In this document: in pieces, positions 31,201-38,200 of the stretch
Layout of the letters: every line of letters starts with the position of its first letter
Numbering within the stretch: position 1 is the stretch's first letter
Source: Closterium sp. Naga37s-1
Taxonomy: Eukaryota > Streptophyta > Zygnematophyceae > Desmidiales > Closteriaceae
NCBI GenBank assembly: GCA_947471745.1
Contig: CANJKZ010000010.1
Location: 7,768,001 to 7,832,000, forward strand
DNA length: 64,000 nucleotides
Direction of reading: 5' to 3'
Program-made: the position numbers and the translations under genes
The notes under the pieces: generated by a model
What the model saw: the letters and a program-made list of their open reading frames with translations, nothing else
Databases searched by the model: none
What the model was told of the DNA's origin: nothing

Positions 31201-33614
31201 CTCCGCCTCCCACAGCAGCTCCTCCTGGGGGCATGGAGAAGGTGGAGGTGCGGCGAGGTAGCGAGGAGTGAGTGTGGTGGGGGGAGGAGGGGGAGGGGAG
31301 GAGGTGGCAAGGGGAGGGAGGGTAGGTGAGGGGGGAGTAGAAAGAGGAGGGAAGGTGAGGGGCGAGCCGGCAAGGTGGGTGAAGATTGGTTCTCTAGCCT
31401 CCTGAGACGGGCATGCGCCTTTTTCTTCTTTGGAACATGACGCTTGAAGACATGGGCTTTAAGAACGGAGGTGGATGGGCAATAATGAGAAAAGACTGTT
31501 CTACCAGTGGAAGAACCGAAGGGTATCCTGCTGCTGCTACGAGGGTGCACTTGCACTTGCCTCACAGCGATCTTGCAGCATGCGAGGTGTCACGACCCCA
31601 TTGGACGCCAGCCACTTGGTCTGATGTAGACAGAGACACGGAGGGCAGAGGCATTGTAGAGAGAGAAGGGAAAAGGAAGATGGAATTGGGACGAGACGGG
31701 AGGGGGTGCGGTATGAAATAGGCATGGAGGGAAAATGGCTCTCAGAAACACGCGAGCACATGCACATTATGCCATTTCACAGAGAGTGCTGCCATCGCCC
31801 TCAATGGAAATACCCTCCTATTTCCAGCTTCATTTCACTTCATTCACCCTCTGCCGCAGATTCATCCCGCTCACATTTTCTGCCGTGATGACACACTCTG
31901 CTGTCCTTATAATCAACTCACTCAGAGCTCCTCCCTCCCACCGCTTTACCTCACATTTCAGCTCCGAATGTGGAATCATCTCAGCCTTTCATCTCATCTC
32001 ACTCTTCCACGCCATCTCACAGTTTCACATCATCTCGCTCACAGTTTCATCTCATCTCCCTGTTTTGCCGCACTCACCAGCTCCACCAGTCGTCGACGCA
32101 GGTCAGTCTGGCCAGACACCTGTGAGTGAGTGAGTGAGTGAGTGAGCCAAGCAAAGCAGGAAGCAAGCAGGAAGCATGCACAAAGGGATTGGTTGGCAGA
32201 GCTCTGGAACCAGGCCTTAGAACGAAACAACAAAGGGATTGGTTGGCAGAGGTGAACAAACAGCAGAGACTTTCATCCCAACTTTGAGCAGGGTTGACTT
32301 GTTAGAATCCTCAAGAGTCAATCCAGTTCAACTCAACGTAATTCAAACGCCAGCTGAGCCACCGTGTGTCCTCCAGAAGGGCGGGCACATCTGGGGCGGG
32401 GTTTACATGGTTGAGATGTGTTTAATGTCAATATCTCTACATTACAGCGTAGTGTACCTCGAACGCCAGCTGAGCCACAGTGTCGGCCAGGAGGGAGGGC
32501 ACATCTGGGGCAGGCGGGGACTGCTCATCCGCCGCACGCTGGTCCGCGGCAGTTCCTGCGCCCGCGTCGAGGGAGGCAGAGGGCGGAAGGGGAAGGCCTG
32601 CGGACTGCAGCGCGGCTGGGATCCGCGCGGGTGGCAGGTCGCCGTGCACCTGGAGAGAAGGGAGGCGGGAAAACAGGCGGTTAAGCGGGACAGCATTTGT
32701 TTGTGCTCTGGATGCAGAAACTCCACAGCTGACGAATTAGGGTTTCTCTCGCGACAATCTAACGTCCCGTATTCTGCGGTCCTGGTTGGTATATTTGTTC
32801 ATGCGGTGACTACTACGGTCGTTTTCTTCGCAGCGACGGTGATTGGTCGGGTATGAAACCCTAACTCTGTGGAGTGGGTAAGCACAAAAAAGAAAGCGGT
32901 AAAAGGAACCTCTACTCTAACTACTCAGGAATCTAGGCCAAGCACAGGCACCGTCGCAAATGACACTGGTAATCTCAGCCTTGTTGATCTCTTTCAGCGG
33001 CAAGACGAGCAGCCACGGACGAATCGGATTGAGCCGGAGAGATCACCTAGGCGGTGCGACAGCAGGCTAGGCAGAGAAAGGGTATGCAATGCAAAAGGCG
33101 GCCGCAGGGAAACGCCATTATCGGGTGGTTGACTCGGCTCCGACTCAACGAATCGAAATGTCGGCTCAGCTTCAACTGTCGAGGCTTGGCTGGCTGATTA
33201 CTGTCAGCTTGACGAGCTCTGATCCTTGAAAACGCTCGTTTGTTGATCGATTTACCGTACTACACGAGCACGAGCATTACGCGAAAGTCGTTTCGCGAGC
33301 TCAAACCCCGTAACGGCATTTAGCGGCTACTGATATGCATGAGTACGTGATCCGTAGCTGTCAGCCATACTAATTGACTTGTCTGAAAGTCTATCACTCA
33401 CCACCGTCCAGCACTCACCACCGTCCAGCACTCACCACCGTCCAGCACTCACCACCGTCCAGCACAGCTCGTAAATGAATCGCAGAGGCGAATCGACGAC
33501 TGTCGTCGCGGCGATCGGATCCGACGACGTGCGCCATCGCTGAACCTGCTGCTCCGTCGCATATTTACATCGGACGGTGCTGACAAATCCTGATGACGTG
33601 GAAGGAGGAGCCAT
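7339..33614 (-). CDS. THO2: THO complex subunit 2 (THO2/THOC2), 28 exons, 2,746 aa
   Basis: Exons in reading order: 33453-33614, 32458-32649, 32078-32119, 31561-31620, 31162-31224, 30674-30754, 30238-30312, 29206-29253, 28770-28838, 27972-28294, 27730-27805, 26129-26322, 25326-25406, 24497-24872, 22756-23253, 21625-21744, 21169-21228, 20766-20890, 19697-19922, 17237-17343, 15978-16746, 15356-15588, 14779-14950, 13429-13533, 12544-12699, 12276-12356, 8310-11282, 7339-8112; 8,241 nt, phases agree throughout. THO2 is the scaffold of the nuclear THO/TREX complex that couples transcription to mRNA export. Residues 1-1500 follow plant THO2 block by block: NTRLVYTQTKFNLLRE, SLIGLFDLDPNRVFDIVLDC, SHAPQILGFKV, NRIGKINLAATGRDL, RYRLYGEWEKETETNPLVLA, EAYKEMIPPVVDAFKY, EFDILEYVVIERLA, FWGLSLCDLHVPRQRYE, WVTDEEF. 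Exon 27 (residues 1499-2489) is low-complexity Arg/Glu/Lys/Gly sequence; the tail is RD/RE-rich. Poly-Ala inserts occur in exons 10, 15 and 21. Plant THO2 is about 1,800 aa, so this tail is expanded. Intron 4 uses a GC donor. Neighbouring exon-edge copies make automated models of this gene unreliable. Confidence 0.92.
8310..11282 (-). other. THO2: THO2 exon 27: 991-codon charged low-complexity exon
   Basis: A single open exon opens with QSWVTDEEFGGAPAP and then has Ala/Pro/Ser-rich, Gly-rich and long alternating Arg-Glu/Lys-Glu/Asp runs, including repeated EKERER and REREKE blocks. THO2 C-termini in plants and animals are basic, disordered and nucleic-acid-binding, but this one is several times longer. 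The pyrimidine-rich complement stays open for 953 codons because of composition alone. Confidence 0.8.
11395..11740 (-). repeat. Three copies of the THO2 exon 27 acceptor edge
   Basis: The exon 27 start (CAG|CAATCGTGGGTGACGGATG, encoding QSWVTDEEFGG) recurs at about 11395-11460, 11525-11600 and 11665-11735. Each copy keeps the acceptor region, 30-60 bases of exon and the AGCTCC(C)TCTGCC stretch. The farthest copy has the most differences. They lie upstream of the real acceptor at 11283-11284. Confidence 0.85.
11904..12092. repeat. Tandem pair of about 85 bp in THO2 intron 26
   Basis: Two copies (about 11904-11985 and 12006-12092) share AGGCTCACAGCCACGATTGTG, TGTGTAAAGCCTTGGAAGTA and GCCACGAATTGGGGACG. 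The CCACGATTG core resembles the exon 27 edge, so these may be older edge copies. The junction between them is the near-palindrome TTTTCGAGTCGACTCAAAAA. A T21 tract precedes the first copy. Confidence 0.7.
12153..12200 (-). repeat. Partial copy of THO2 exon 26, 3' edge
   Basis: The last 48 bases of exon 26 (LKLMATSVSAALNAKK) and its donor (AAG|GTATGG) are repeated downstream of the full exon (12276-12356) with very few differences. Confidence 0.85.
12795..12886 (-). repeat. Partial copy of THO2 exon 25, 5' edge
   Basis: The first half of exon 25 (INWKWN.KLVKVLSTLLESTEY), with its CTGTCAG acceptor, is repeated about 185 bp upstream of the real exon (12544-12699) and then diverges. Confidence 0.85.
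13165..13428 (-). repeat. Copies of THO2 exon 24, 3' edge
   Basis: An approximately 135-bp unit holding the last about 55 bases of exon 24 (VMKKPNNNMTLDQFRT) plus its donor is repeated twice downstream of the true exon (13429-13533). The nearer copy (about 13292-13355) is almost identical and the farther one (about 13170-13232) is diverged. The spacer, with many GTCAACA motifs, is repeated too. Confidence 0.85.
13625..14105 (-). repeat. Four copies of THO2 exon 24, 5' edge
   Basis: The acceptor and first about 35 bases of exon 24 (GGCAG|AGCGACGCATCTGTG) recur at about 13625-13670, 13755-13800, 13875-13920 and 14045-14095, each followed upstream by A/G-rich filler. The last pair is joined by the perfect 18-bp palindrome TTTTGAGTCGACTCAAAA at 14025-14042. 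With the copies on the other side, exon 24 has six partial echoes. Confidence 0.85.
14175..14700 (-). repeat. THO2 exon 23 3'-edge copies and 43-bp minisatellite
   Basis: One copy of the middle of exon 23 (SSSEA.AGRLG) lies at about 14190-14250. At 14336-14570 a 43-bp unit is repeated about five times; each unit joins exon-derived GGCCTGCAGAATCTC to the palindrome TTTTGAGAATTCTCAAAA. A longer edge copy (EILQAIYRWK plus donor GTGCGTGC) spans about 14555-14690. Confidence 0.8.
14980..15205 (-). repeat. Two copies of THO2 exon 23, 5' edge
   Basis: The start of exon 23 (FILRMHAAATPQFCTFQMVD) with its acceptor is repeated at about 14980-15075 (nearly exact) and 15105-15200 (diverged), both upstream of the real exon (14779-14950). 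Confidence 0.85.
15880..15977 (-). repeat. Partial copy of THO2 exon 21, 3' edge
   Basis: A copy of the end of exon 21 (RALLRSLEDVG.SS.SAIQ) plus a GT donor lies directly downstream of the real donor at 15976-15977. A second short remnant follows at about 15865-15885. Confidence 0.8.
16810..16875 (-). repeat. Partial copy of THO2 exon 21, 5' edge
   Basis: The acceptor and first about 20 bases of exon 21 (CCCAG|CATTGTGTTTGAGGCGGAG) recur, diverged, about 100 bp upstream of the real acceptor. Confidence 0.6.
17405..17595 (-). repeat. Two copies of THO2 exon 20, 5' edge
   Basis: CAG|GCCATGGC(A/T)CGGTCAA..GGGGCGGCT plus AAGGACGCGCTGCT is repeated at about 17413-17470 and 17530-17592, upstream of the real exon (17237-17343). 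Both copies end at the same exonic base and are followed by TTCGAAATTGTC or by TTTGAGATGGTTCAAAG, a TTTGAG-type near-palindrome. Confidence 0.85.
17815..17905 (-). repeat. Diverged copy of THO2 exon 19, 3' part
   Basis: The minus strand reads EEQLKALVGGKTLRQLTASF, close to exon 19 (EEQLEALAGGETLRQLTASF), followed by a GGCCAGGCC remnant. It lies about 1.8 kb downstream of the real exon, with the ULP1 fragments and the Copia fossil in between, so it was probably separated by later insertions. Confidence 0.75.
18030..18572. repeat. Inverted pair of captured ULP1/SENP protease exon fragments
   Basis: The left arm (about 18030-18293, plus) and right arm (about 18338-18572, minus) are inverted copies around a spacer of about 45 bp. 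In one frame the left arm reads LRWEYVEMLKPGKFLNDTLI then DFFLK, followed by a GT donor. This matches the start of the C48 (ULP1) SUMO-protease domain. Earlier in the arm is a Lys-rich stretch. The right arm encodes a diverged version (VTVRWEDVEMLK, NDTLIDFFLK). Both look like dead gene fragments inside THO2 intron 19. The hairpin geometry suggests capture by a mobile element or fold-back duplication. Confidence 0.75.
18600..19200 (+). mobile_element. Ty1/Copia fossil: RNase H end fragment
   Basis: A short, broken remnant of a Copia element in THO2 intron 19, with several breaks. Recognisable pieces are YTGYSDSSWA (RNase H start) and DNASTIHLTNDN followed by HIELRHYFIRDLV and LADIFTKA (RNase H end). 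No LTR pair or target duplication is seen. The TTGG-rich stretch to about 19480 may be part of its 3' end. It looks much older than the Copia elements after 44 kb. Confidence 0.75.
19530..19605 (-). repeat. Partial copy of THO2 exon 19 middle
   Basis: The minus strand reads LVFLRELMEHMAGIETIE against exon 19 LVLLQELMEQMAGIESNE. It lies about 100 bp downstream of the exon end. Confidence 0.8.
20096..20473. repeat. 7-bp tandem array (GAGAGCA), about 54 units
   Basis: The array of GAGAGCA units has scattered GAGAGTA and GAGACTA variants arranged in a higher-order pattern. On the minus strand it is open in all frames as a heptapeptide repeat (LCSLLSA). It lies in THO2 intron 18, between exon 18 (20766-20890) and exon 19 (19697-19922). 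Confidence 0.9.
21060..21165. repeat. G-rich tract next to the exon 17 donor
   Basis: Long G runs, then GGGGT/GGAGTGGGG repeats, lie just downstream of THO2 exon 17 (21169-21228). On the transcript this is a C/pyrimidine-rich intron start. Confidence 0.7.
21400..21540 (-). repeat. Exon 16 donor-edge copy and 21-bp repeats
   Basis: The end of exon 16 (LAHSNPL.VLRTIVVQ plus donor GTGGGTGC) is copied at about 21480-21535. Its last part, CACCCACCTGCACCACAACAG, is then repeated in tandem about four times (21 bp), so the intron holds at least five donor-like AG|GTGGGT sites. Confidence 0.85.
21800..21990 (-). repeat. Two diverged copies of THO2 exon 16, 5' part
   Basis: Remnants at about 21805-21845 (KENLKATV) and 21925-21990 (R.TLRRPAKENLKAT, with its acceptor-side CTGGGCATGCG) lie upstream of exon 16 (21625-21744). 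Between them is the hairpin AAGTTGGGTTCTGAG, GCG, TCTCAAAACCCAACTT. Confidence 0.75.
22337..22740 (-). repeat. Two about 200-bp tandem copies of the THO2 exon 15 3' end
   Basis: Each unit repeats PPVCMQLWEVL..LPFQERYR then LYGEWE, and NPLVLAARQIAR plus the GT donor, from the end of exon 15 (22756-23253). The nearer copy is almost identical to the exon. The distal copy has several coding-type changes (ERDNETNPLVLAARQ). The units are joined by GGATCTAGTGCTACTGGAC sequence. Which copy is spliced cannot be told from the sequence alone; I chose the one contiguous with the full exon. Confidence 0.9.
23464..24297. mobile_element. MULE-like non-autonomous TIR element (834 bp)
   Basis: The ends are inverted: AGATATGAGC(A)ACGAACCGAAC at the left and its complement at the right, 21-22 bp with one indel. 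Flanks carry an exact 10-bp target duplication, AGGTAGACAT, at 23454-23463 and 24298-24307. A 9-11 bp duplication is typical of Mutator-like transposons. The subterminal regions are packed with GTTCGAG/CGAACC motifs in both orientations, as expected of transposase-binding repeats. No transposase is encoded. It sits in THO2 intron 14. Confidence 0.85.
24385..24450 (-). repeat. Partial copy of THO2 exon 14, 3' edge
   Basis: The minus strand reads MLRC...AFLLYQDSILLQK plus donor GTGAGA, against exon 14 MLRFLGAFLYQDTILLQK plus GTGAGG. The copy lies just downstream of exon 14 (24497-24872). Confidence 0.85.
25155..25295. repeat. 36-bp tandem repeat, about 4 units
   Basis: The unit TGCATGCATGGGCACACATG plus GCACAGGGCGTTGCAT is repeated about four times in THO2 intron 13, right after the exon 13 donor (25324-25325). 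Confidence 0.85.
25540..25630 (-). repeat. Copies of THO2 exon 13, 5' part
   Basis: GCAGCAGCTGCTGG, then CTGGAGCACCTGA (QLLEHL), recurs twice upstream of exon 13 (25326-25406), with an extra CTGGCTGG repeat inside and CCAAAAGGGGTT as a joint. Confidence 0.7.
25770..25865. repeat. CA/GT microsatellite
   Basis: (CA)n with a short (CGCA)n block, about 90 bp, in THO2 intron 12. Confidence 0.95.
25898..26110 (-). repeat. Two tandem copies of the THO2 exon 12 3' edge (114 bp)
   Basis: EEWGEAEGNDKMRLLKALLL then VDDW plus donor GTGAGT is present three times: the true exon end (26129 upward) and copies at about 26015-26095 and 25900-25980. The period is about 114 bp and the copies are nearly identical. 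Confidence 0.9.
26425..26560 (-). repeat. Copy of THO2 exon 12, 5' part
   Basis: The acceptor and first about 120 bases of exon 12 (NRIGKINLA.TGRDLTDDP) are repeated upstream of the real exon (26129-26322) with a handful of differences. Confidence 0.9.
26779..27660. repeat. 22-bp minisatellite, about 40 units
   Basis: The unit GCAGACAAGCAGTGCACGAATA runs without spacers through most of THO2 intron 11. The first four or five units carry ACAACTA instead of ACGAATA, and several central units carry ACACGC. Because 22 is not a multiple of 3 and no unit frame holds a stop, all three minus frames stay open, giving spurious ORFs of up to about 350 codons. Confidence 0.95.
28365..28595 (-). repeat. 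Two copies of THO2 exon 10, 5' edge
   Basis: SHAPQILGFKVSHYHRLTAT with its CAG acceptor and part of the (GCT)n poly-Ala tract is repeated at about 28365-28440 and 28510-28590, upstream of exon 10 (27972-28294). The three coding copies are almost identical. Confidence 0.9.
28915..28955. repeat. (GGGA)n simple repeat
   Basis: About ten GGGA units in THO2 intron 8. Confidence 0.9.
29310..29505 (-). repeat. Two copies of THO2 exon 8
   Basis: The 48-bp exon 8 (SLIGLFDLDPNRVFDI) recurs with its acceptor and GT donor at about 29315-29363 and 29450-29500, with changes to VLDI and MFDI. Unlike most other echoes these are whole-exon copies with both splice sites, so they could act as alternative exons. 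Confidence 0.9.
29579..30078. mobile_element. hAT-like non-autonomous TIR element (500 bp)
   Basis: Terminal inverted repeats of about 25 bp: CTTAGTGGAGAAAGACGC at the left and its complement at the right. An 8-bp flank GAGAGGAG occurs at 29571-29578 and 30079-30086, the size hAT transposons make. The left flank is itself a GAGAGGA simple repeat, so the duplication is less certain than the TIR. Subterminal GCGTCC/GGACGC motifs occur in both orientations. No ORF for a transposase. It lies in THO2 intron 7. Confidence 0.75.
30555..30612 (-). repeat. Partial copy of THO2 exon 6, 3' part
   Basis: GAGCAGATTGAACTCGGTCT then GTGTGT matches the inside of exon 6 (GAGCAGGTTGAACTTGGTCT) and breaks off at TTCAAGTTGACTCAAAC, a TTTGAG-type near-palindrome. 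Confidence 0.7.
31559..31560 (-). other. THO2: GC-AG intron donor, THO2 intron 4
   Basis: Exon 4 ends TGTGAG and is followed by GCAAGT, the classic strong context for a GC donor. The next exon starts GAGGAGCTG after CCCCAG. The joined protein DRCEEELLWEAEL matches plant THO2, so the unusual donor is supported by homology and phase. Confidence 0.8.
32335..32390 (-). repeat. Partial copy of THO2 exon 2, 3' edge
   Basis: The minus strand repeats LLEDT.WLSWRL / DTVAQLAFE-type sequence (CAGCTGGCGTTTGAA) with changes, about 75 bp downstream of exon 2 (32458-32649). Confidence 0.75.
33391..33462 (-). repeat. 17-bp exon 1 donor repeat, four units
   Basis: AGTGCTGGACGGTGGTG, which contains the last nine exon 1 bases and the donor GTGAGTGC, is repeated four times head to tail. 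The transcript therefore has four equivalent donors spaced 17 nt apart. Only the first (exon end at 33453) keeps the frame into exon 2 without extra residues. Confidence 0.85.
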
Positions 33615-35218
33615 CGCGAGGCTTCCTTGCTCAACACTCAACTGGCGTAATCAGGTATCCGAGAAAAACATTAGGTTTCAATAATAATGAGGCTGTTTTA
33701 TTGAAGCGTACCACCATGCACGGGGAGTCAGTGAGACAAAAACTAAGGGCGAGCTCGGATCGTGCACTAGCTATTGATGGGGAATAGTTATGACAATGGA
33801 TAGAAGCTGCGAGTCACATGAAACTGCGACCTGCGTGAAATCAAGTATCAAACTAACAATCCGCAGCCCTGCATTTACTTGCCTAAGATCCGCGTCCTAA
33901 TTCGCAACTGAATCACTTCGAGTCCTAAAATGTCTCCGACTATTCGACGCGATTGGCGCTGCGTCAGAGTGAACTGAGAGAAGAGTAGCGAGGGAAAGCA
34001 CCTTCAGTCCAGGCATATTAGTTGTAGATTGTGTACGTTGTAAGTTGCAGATTGGTATAAATCTTACTCATACTGTACCTAGATTCCTTGTACTTTGAAT
34101 GTAGAGCCGACTCTTTTATTGATGAATCGAAACATACACAATCGAGTGACGGGCACCACCTCCACACCGATCTTGCCATCCTTTTCACTTTCACCGATAC
34201 AGTCACACACTGCCGCATCTACGCATTTTCCGGAACACTCAAGGTAATTTTTATGGCCCTGTCGGTAGGCTTGAGCATCAAATCCACCCTCCTTTCGAGT
34301 CCCTCATGCAACGGTACAAAACAAGATGCAATGCCTTGTCGCGACTAAATTAGTTTCTGCTGCTGCTTCTACGTCGACAAATTAGCTTCTGCGGCTGAAA
34401 CAGCGGATATCCGACATGTATATAATTCCCTATCGCTGCCGGGTACTGACGTCATTTGGTAATCGCGTCACACTGCTGAGCAGTGTGCGCGAGTAGGCGT
34501 CGGGGACAAGCAGCGACTCGAAGGAGAGCAAGCAACGTCGAAGCACACAACGGCTCCCCTTTTCACGTCATTTCAGTCCTGGCACTTTTGTTTAAAGATT
34601 CTTGTTTCTCGCTGTGGTTTTCTTAGGTACGCGTGGGGCGACGTCATAATTGCCTCAGCGTGCAGGACGCACGATCGACGGATGGCATTTACGTAGCCTC
34701 TAGAAACGACGGAGGAGAATCGCCGTTAGTCCTTTTTCGCGACGTCTCGAAGAATTAGCGACGTGCACGGCTGGCCGGCGTCTGAGGCTGCTTAACAACA
34801 AACCTCACAGCCCGCAAAGCATTTCCTCCTATAACTCGATCGGCGAGCGAAAGAAGGCGAATTTTCTTCAGAATTCTCAAGAATCTCGTATAGGCAAATC
34901 TCCTTTCCGTCTGCAGCGCGGTTTTCGGACAAGGGTGAGGGGATCATCCGGCCTCATTCCATCACAATTTCCGTGAGTGTTTTTTGAGAATTCTCAAAGG
35001 AACTCGCGCGTAGTTATCCACGGAGCTTGACGCCTGCACTCGCTACAGCCAGATCCGGTCTCTCTTCCACTCGTCGGCCGGTTCGCCTCCCCGCCCTCCC
35101 CACTTACCACTCCGAACCCCCATCACTCACTTCGGACTCCCCTCTCCGCGCCCCCACTTCCCCCAAACCCCCCCCCGGAACCCCACTCCGAACTCCCCGC
35201 GGCGCGGGTAGTCGAGCG
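33615..35218. other. Divergent THO2/GT47 promoter region
   Basis: No gene is recognised in these 1.6 kb. Small ORFs of 60-86 codons occur on both strands but show no domain. A TATATAATT stretch lies at about 34420. The near-palindrome TTTTGAGAATTCTCAAAG occurs at about 34982-34999, close to the GT47 start. Confidence 0.45.
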
Positions 35219-38200
35219 ATGAAGCCGAGTGGTAACCCGCCCAGCCTGAACATCGGATCCTCTTTCGCCACCTCGTCAACCGCTCGCCCGGCCGCCACCT
35301 TCCGTTCGCGGCCGTTCTTTGCAACCCCTTCCAAATCCCCCTCCTTCTCGCTCCCCTCATTCCCCTCCTGGTCCCCCTCCTACTCACGGTTACTCTGGCC
35401 CTTCACCTCCTCCCCTCGCGCTGCCTTCCATCCCGCTTCCCTCTCCTCCTTCCCCTCGCGACCCTCTCACTCCTCCCCCTCCTCCCTCCCCTTCCGCCTC
35501 CCCTTCCCCCTCCCCTTCCGCCTCCCCTTCCACCTCCCCTTCTCCTGCTCCCCTCGTTCCATCTCCCTTCCGAAGCTCCTACTCGCTCTCATCCTCTTCT
35601 CCCTCTTCCTCCTTCTCGCGCCCCTCCCAAAATGGCCCAAGCGCTTCCACTCCCCTTTCTCCGTCATCCCCCCTCCCCCCGACGGCCTATCCTTCCTCCC
35701 CTCGCGCTGCCCGCCCGCCTGCTCCCGCCACGGCTCCTGCAACGAGGAGGCGGGTAGATGCGACTGTTTACCCGGGTACACGGGGGTGGACTGCACGGAG
35801 TTGGGGTTACCCTCGTGCCGGTACGCGTGGGGAGTGGAGATGCCGTGCTTCCTGCCCTCTTCCTGTGACTGTGCGCTCGAGTGCGAGCGCTTCTTTCTGC
35901 CCCATGACGAATACTGCTTCCCCAATAACGGTACGCACGAGGGGAGGGGTGTTGTGAAGGTGTCGCGCCAAGGAAATATTTATGCATAATGAGGCGACTT
36001 GAGTGGACTCCAAATGTGACCGTGCGCTCGAGTGCGAGCGCTTCTTTCTGCCCCATGACGAATACTGCTTCCCTAATAATGGTATGTGTGAGTGAGGCGT
36101 GATGATGGTGCGCAAGGATGATGCATGAGGAGGCGACTCAAGTGGACTTAAAGAGTGATTGTGCGCTCGAGTGCGAGCGCTTCTTTCTGCCCCATGACGA
36201 ATACTGCTTCCCTAATAATGGTATGTGTGAGTGAGGCGTGATGATGGTGCGCAAGGATGATGCATGAGGAGGCGACTCGAGTGGACTTAAAGAGTGATTG
36301 TGCGCTCGAGTGCGAGCGCTTCTTTCTGCCCCATGACGAATACTGCTTCCCTAATAATGGTATGTGTGAGTGAGGCGTGATGATGGTGCGCAAGGATGAT
36401 GCATGAGGAGGCGACTCGAGTGGACTTAAAGAGTGATTGTGCGCTCGAGTGCGATCGCTTCTTCCTGCCCCACGACTAGTACTGCTTCCCTAATAACGGT
36501 ATGTTTGAAGGGTAATGAGATGGTGATGCGATGGTAATGCCTCAAGGCAGGATGATGCATAATGAGGCGAGTTGAATGGATCCAGATGTGAATGTGCGCT
36601 CGAGTGTGAGCGCTGCTTCCTGCCACGAATAATGATACGCTTTTCTGCCAAAATCCTAGCTCTACCTTTAACGGTTTTTCGTCCCCTCTGCCATCCCTCT
36701 CTCCCCCCTCTCTCACCTCCTCAGGCACCTTTTGGAAGGAGCGAACGATCGGGGCCATCATAACGCGCATGCCACTGCGCCTGCAGACGGACGGCAACGG
36801 CACTGAAACTGGGCCGCGAGAACCCTTCAGTATAAGCACACCCGTCGACACCCACAGCAGCAGCAGCAACGGCGCGTCCAGCAACCAGGCATCATCAAAA
36901 GCATCACAGGCAGCAGCTGCTGCAGCAGCTGCAGCGGCTGTTACGGCATCGCCACTGCTGTTCCCCTCCACGCCCCTCCCACCGCACCCCTTCCCATGGC
37001 TTGTTCCCCTCAACAACTGCCCCAATTACTGCTCGGGACGTGGGCTCTGCGATGCCACCTACTGGGAGTGCAGGTACGAAGGAGGGAGGGGGCGGGGCAC
37101 AGGACAGGAAAGTAGTATGTGTACGATGTTCCCCTCCACGCCCCTCCCGCCGCACCCCTTCCCATGGCTTGTTCCGCTCAACAACTGCCCCAACTATTGC
37201 TCTGGACGTGGGCTCTGCGATGCCACCTACTGGGAGTGCAGGTACGAAGGAGGGAGGGGGAAAGGGGGGGAAGAGAGGAGGGGGCGGGAAGAGGGGAGGA
37301 CGGGATGGGGTGGGTCACTTTGCAGGCTCGTGTGAGGGCGAGAGCTACTCAACTGCGTGCTTGGAAGAACTCACTTGCACATGTGGGTCACACACCTCCA
37401 CACTCCTCCGCACCCCTCCACACCCCTTCCCCAGGTGCCCCTGGTACCATGACGGCAGTGCATGTGAGGATGAGAGCTTCTCAGTGGCGTGTCTCAACTC
37501 ACTCACACATGTGGGCCACACACCTCCACACCCCTCAAAACCCTTCAACACCCCTCCACACCCCTTCCTCAGGTGCCCCTGGTACCACGACGGCAGTGCA
37601 TGTGAGGACGAGAGCTTCTCGGTAGCGTGCCTCAACTCACTCGCCTGTCTGTCTTCTACACCCCTCTGCACCCCTCCAAACCCCGCCAGGTGTCCCTGGT
37701 ACCACGACGGCAGTGCGTGCGAGGACGAGAGCTTCTCAGTGGCGTGTCTCAACTCACTTACACATGTGGGTGGGTGGGCCCCATCGCCCCACACATCTCC
37801 ACGCTCCTCCACAACCCTCCACACCCCTTAAAACCACGCAGAACCCCTTTAAACCCCTCCACACCCATCCACAACCCTTCGCAACCAGGTGTCCTTGGTA
37901 CCACGACGGCAGTGCATGTGAGGACGAGAGCTTCTCAGTGGCGTGTCTCAACGACTGCTCGCAGCGGGGCGACTGCGAGGGGGGCGTGTGTCAATGCCAG
38001 GCGGGCTTCTTTGGTGCCGACTGCTCGCTCTACTATAATGAGGAGCTGCGTCTGAGGTGAGAGGTCTGGGAAGGTTGAGAGGGATGGAAAAAGAGTTTGC
38101 TTCAGTTGCAGCCCGTGTGTGCTAGTCGGTACTGTCTGTGTGTCAGTGCCAGGCCGGCTTCTTTGTTGCCGACTGCTCGCTCTATTACAATGAGGAGCTG

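Noticed and set aside
34088-34348. 86-codon plus ORF in the THO2/GT47 promoter region
   Set aside because: No recognisable similarity, no splice support and a length expected by chance.
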